From: Pseudomonas sp. IPO3778
Lineage (GTDB): Bacteria; Pseudomonadota; Gammaproteobacteria; Pseudomonadales; Pseudomonadaceae
DNA length: 64,000 bases
Direction of reading: 5' to 3'
Assembly (NCBI RefSeq): GCF_013386825.1
Contig: NZ_JACARC010000034.1
Coordinates: 361,514-425,513, forward strand
Shown here one piece after another: positions 61,238 to 64,000 of the stretch; position 1 is the first letter of the stretch, and each line of letters begins with the position of its first letter. Below the pieces are notes generated by a model, which was given only the letters and a program-made list of their open reading frames with translations, ran no database searches and was not told where the DNA came from. The translations under genes and the position numbers were made by a program.

Positions 61238-62137
61238 TCACGCACCCGGCACAAAATGCTTCTGCGCGGTGCCGCGGGCAATCAGCCGTGAGATGTAGTC
61301 GAGCTTCTGCGCGTCCTGGTCGATAAACCGGAAGGTCAGTTGCAACCAATCACTGTCCGGCTTGGGCTCGTAAGCCACGACGGCGTGCAGGTAGCCATTC
61401 AAACGGGCCACTTCAGCGTTCTCGCCCTGCTCCAGGTCGAGCACGGCGCTTTCCAGTACCTGAGGCAGGACTTCACCGCGACGCACCACCAGCAGCGCCT
61501 CCTTGATGCTCAAGGCCTTGATCACACATTGCTGGGTGCCGCTGGACAGGCGCAACTGGCCCTGGCCACGACCGCCGGCAGGCGATGCTGCAGAAGCGAC
61601 CTGCACCGGCGGGCTGTTGAGCAGGCCTTTGCTGGGCGCGGCCACCGGAGCCGGCTTGACCGCCTCAGGCTTGCCCCCCGTCAGGGCGCTGAGGGAATCG
61701 TTGCCGAACGCCGAGTTCATCTTGGTCGGCGCGCTGGCGATCAACGCGTCGAGGCGACCAATCTTGTTGAGTGCCTGCTTGACCTTGTTCAGCAGCTGTT
61801 CATTGGTGAAGGGCTTGCTGACGTAGCCGGAAACCCCGGCCTGGATCGCCTGTACCACGTTTTCCTTGTCGCCACGGCTGGTCACCATGACAAAAGGCAT
61901 GGCCTTCAGATGAGGTTGTTCACGGCACCAGGTCAACAGTTCCAGGCCAGACATCTCCGGCATTTCCCAGTCGCACAGCACCATGTCGAAGGTTTCGCGC
62001 ATCAGGATGGCCTGGGCCTTTTTGCCGTTCACCGCATCTTCGATCTTGATTCCCGGGAAGTAGTTGCGCAGGCACTTCTTCACCAGGTCGCGAATAAACG
62101 AGGCGTCATCCACCACCAACACACTGACTTTGCTCAT
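61238..62137 (-). CDS. Response regulator with C-terminal PilZ-like domain
   Basis: A 299-residue protein. The receiver (about 1-120) has DD10-11 region, phospho-acceptor D56 (LCDWEMPEMSG) and KPFTNEQL. A proline/alanine linker (about 150-195) leads to a C-terminal domain of about 95 residues (LRLSSGTQQCVIKALSIKEA) that looks PilZ-like but is not certain. By location it matches PA5364. There is no adjacent kinase. Output and partner unknown. Confidence 0.8.
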   Translation of the reverse strand: MSKVSVLVVDDASFIRDLVKKCLRNYFPGIKIEDAVNGKKAQAILMRETFDMVLCDWEMPEMSGLELLTWCREQPHLKAMPFVMVTSRGDKENVVQAIQAGVSGYVSKPFTNEQLLNKVKQALNKIGRLDALIASAPTKMNSAFGNDSLSALTGGKPEAVKPAPVAAPSKGLLNSPPVQVASAASPAGGRGQGQLRLSSGTQQCVIKALSIKEALLVVRRGEVLPQVLESAVLDLEQGENAEVARLNGYLHAVVAYEPKPDSDWLQLTFRFIDQDAQKLDYISRLIARGTAQKHFVPGA

Positions 62138-62219
62138 CGACCCTTCATCCTATAAAAACCCCGGCAAGCATAACGCTTCGCTGATGGCATTTTGCCAAAA
62201 ATTCAAACACCACAAACGA

Positions 62220-62247
62220 AAACGCCCGACCAAGGGCCGGGCGTTTA
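62220..62247 (-). terminator. Probable terminator after phoU
   Basis: Stem aacgcccg / cgggcgtt around a nine-base loop lies just past the phoU stop, with T-rich sequence (TTTTCGTTT) following on the minus strand. Confidence 0.8.
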
Positions 62248-62261
62248 TTTCTCGGGCAATC

Positions 62262-63023
62262 TTACTTATCGTCAGGAACGCCCGGAACATTAGGGATTTG
62301 ATCGGCGGTGCCTTCAACTTCGGCTTTCATGCGCTTGAGGCCCATGTGCCGCACGTCGGTACCCCGGACCAGGTAGATCACCAGTTCCGAGATATTGCGC
62401 GCGTGGTCGCCGATGCGCTCCAGGGACCGAAGCACCCAGATGATATTCAACACCCGCGAGATAGAGCGCGGGTCTTCCATCATGTAGGTGGCCAACTCAC
62501 GCAAGGCGGTCTTGTATTCGCGGTCGATGATTTTGTCATACTGGGCCACTGACAACGCCAGCTCAGCGTCAAAACGGGCAAACGCATCGAGGGCATCACG
62601 GACCATGTTGCGCACCTGGTCACCGATGTGGCGCACTTCCACATAGCCCCGCGGCGCTTCGCCTTCTTCGCACAACAGGATCGCGCGACGGGCAATCTTC
62701 GTCGCTTCATCACCGATGCGCTCCAGGTCGATCACCGACTTGGAGATGCTGATGATCAAACGCAGGTCGGACGCCGCCGGCTGACGACGGGCCAGGATGC
62801 GCAGGCATTCTTCGTCGATGTTGCGTTCCATCTGGTTGATCTGGTCATCAATCTCGCGCACTTGCTGGGCCAGGCCCGAGTCGGCCTCGATCAGCGCGGT
62901 GACGGCGTCGTTGACTTGCTTCTCCACCAGCCCGCCCATGGCCAGGAGGTGGCTGCGCACCTCCTCAAGCTCGGCGTTGAACTGCGCGGAGATGTGATGG
63001 GTAAGGCCTTCTTTGCTAATCAT
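62262..63023 (-). CDS. phoU: Phosphate signalling protein PhoU
   Basis: A 253-residue cytosolic protein of two PhoU three-helix domains with metal-binding ExxxD-type motifs (GDEATKIARRAI and GDHARNISELVIY). It connects the Pst transporter to PhoR and dampens the regulon when phosphate is ample. ATG 63023. Downstream of pstB in the same operon, separated by 72 bases. Confidence 0.96.
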   Translation of the reverse strand: MISKEGLTHHISAQFNAELEEVRSHLLAMGGLVEKQVNDAVTALIEADSGLAQQVREIDDQINQMERNIDEECLRILARRQPAASDLRLIISISKSVIDLERIGDEATKIARRAILLCEEGEAPRGYVEVRHIGDQVRNMVRDALDAFARFDAELALSVAQYDKIIDREYKTALRELATYMMEDPRSISRVLNIIWVLRSLERIGDHARNISELVIYLVRGTDVRHMGLKRMKAEVEGTADQIPNVPGVPDDK

Positions 63024-63095
63024 GTTGGCGTCCTTGGAACGTCCAGTAAGGTGCGGTTGACCGCAGCATCAGTTCAGTGAGCAACCCGTCACCTG

Positions 63096-63929
63096 CTAGC
63101 CGTAGCGACCGGTGATGTAGTCTTCGGTCTGCTTCTTCGCCGGGTTGGTGAACAGGGTATCGGTGTCGCCAAATTCCACCAGTTTGCCCATGTACATGAA
63201 CGCGGTGTAGTCGGAAACCCGCGCCGCCTGTTGCATGTTGTGGGTCACGATCACGATGGTGAACTTGGATTTCAGTTCGTAGATCAGCTCTTCGACTTTC
63301 AATGTGGAGATCGGGTCGAGTGCCGAGCACGGTTCGTCGAGCAGCAGCACTTCCGGCTCCACGGCGATGGTACGGGCGATCACCAGACGTTGCTGCTGGC
63401 CGCCGGACAAACCAAGGGCCGACTCGTGCAGGCGGTCCTTGACCTCATCCCACAGTGCCGCGCCTTTCAACGCCCATTCAACGGCTTCGTCGAGGATGCG
63501 TTTTTTGTTGATGCCCTGGATGCGCAGGCCGTAGACCACGTTTTCGTAGATGGTCTTGGGGAACGGGTTGGGCTTCTGGAACACCATGCCCACCCGGCGA
63601 CGCAGCTCGGCCACGTCTTCACCCTTGCGGTAGATGTTGGTGCCGTAGAGGTTGATCGCGCCCTCGACGCGGCAGCCGTCCACCAGATCGTTCATCCGGT
63701 TGAAGGTACGCAGCAAGGTCGACTTGCCGCAGCCCGACGGGCCGATAAAGGCGGTCACGCGCTGCTTGGGGATATTCATGCTGACGTCGAACAGCGCCTG
63801 CTTGTCGCCGTAGTACAGGCTCAGGCCCGGGACTTCGATGGCGACGGTTTCCTGGGCCAGGCTCAGGCTCTGCTTATCGCGACCCAGGGCGGACATGTTG
63901 ATGCCGTGGGAATGGGTTTCATGTTGCAT
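63096..63929 (-). CDS. pstB: Phosphate ABC transporter ATP-binding protein PstB
   Basis: A 277-residue ABC ATPase. Walker A GPSGCGKST, signature LSGGQQQRL and Walker B VLLLDEPCSALDP are intact. It drives high-affinity phosphate import with PstA and PstC. The N-terminal extension of about 27 residues before VPGLSLYYG is typical of pseudomonads. It lies between the end of pstA and phoU. Confidence 0.97.
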   Translation of the reverse strand: MQHETHSHGINMSALGRDKQSLSLAQETVAIEVPGLSLYYGDKQALFDVSMNIPKQRVTAFIGPSGCGKSTLLRTFNRMNDLVDGCRVEGAINLYGTNIYRKGEDVAELRRRVGMVFQKPNPFPKTIYENVVYGLRIQGINKKRILDEAVEWALKGAALWDEVKDRLHESALGLSGGQQQRLVIARTIAVEPEVLLLDEPCSALDPISTLKVEELIYELKSKFTIVIVTHNMQQAARVSDYTAFMYMGKLVEFGDTDTLFTNPAKKQTEDYITGRYG

Positions 63930-63978
63930 GGGATGCTCCCTGTGCTACCAATTCGTTTCATTGAACCGCCGGGGCGGC

Positions 63979-64000
63979 TTACTCAAAATCTGTGTCCAGC
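63979..64000 (-). CDS. pstA: PstA phosphate permease, last codons only
   Basis: The minus strand ends with codons reading LDTDFE and a TAA at 63979-63981, which fits the C-terminus of PstA directly before pstB. Only the last few codons are within the window, so identity rests mainly on the conserved pstA-pstB order. Confidence 0.55.

Overview
The window is high-GC gammaproteobacterial chromosome and reads as a Pseudomonas of the P. fluorescens group. Gene order follows the P. aeruginosa chromosome from about PA5293 to PA5366 (recalled synteny, not searched), almost every gene is of a Pseudomonas-typical type, and intergenic gaps carry the paired REP sequences (REPINs) common in fluorescent pseudomonads. 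No rRNA, tRNA, CRISPR array, insertion sequence or prophage was seen.

Layout. 1-9.9 kb: LysR regulator divergent from a MATE exporter, a GGDEF/EAL protein (ProE-like), Rep helicase, Xpt, an acetyl-CoA hydrolase/transferase family protein and cytochrome c5. 10-23 kb: amine and alanine catabolism, with PauR, the dadA-ridA-dadX operon divergent from dadR, a gamma-glutamyl-putrescine oxidase-like FAD enzyme, a MocR-type regulator, a phospholipase D lipoprotein, an MFS carrier, KauB aldehyde dehydrogenase and a cupin. 23-36 kb: housekeeping genes rpmG/rpmB, an oligopeptide-binding protein, radC (frameshifted), coaBC, dut, algC, argB, pyrE, crc, rph, yicC, gmk, rpoZ. 36-49.8 kb: spoT with a RidA protein, two tandem lipoproteins, exbB-exbD-tonB, a ferrous-iron FtrABC-like operon, oxyR-recG and a YbaK-HDOD protein. 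50.3-52.3 kb: a small accessory island holding the 3' end of an Rhs gene, a toxin-like tip in another frame, and an AT-rich pentapeptide-repeat gene overlapping it. 52.4-59.9 kb: HU, rubredoxin reductase and rubredoxin, ubiC-ubiA, phoB-phoR and a CNNM/CBS protein. 60-61.2 kb: a second accessory patch with an M23 peptidase remnant and a toxin-antitoxin pair whose toxin is frameshifted. 61.2-64 kb: a response regulator, then phoU-pstB and the last codons of pstA.

How the genes work together. Three physiological blocks stand out. The dad/pau/kau genes remove amino groups and aldehydes from D-/L-alanine and polyamines. TonB-ExbBD and the FtrABC-like system, each behind a putative Fur box, take up iron. 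The phoBR and pst-phoU genes form the phosphate regulon, with a Pho-box-like site before phoB. The least ordinary material is the Rhs-tip cassette, the broken toxin-antitoxin patch, the radC frameshift, and REPINs that have altered transcription or translation ends (one inside a terminator loop, one supplying a stop codon). All functional calls come from reading the translated sequences; no database search was run.
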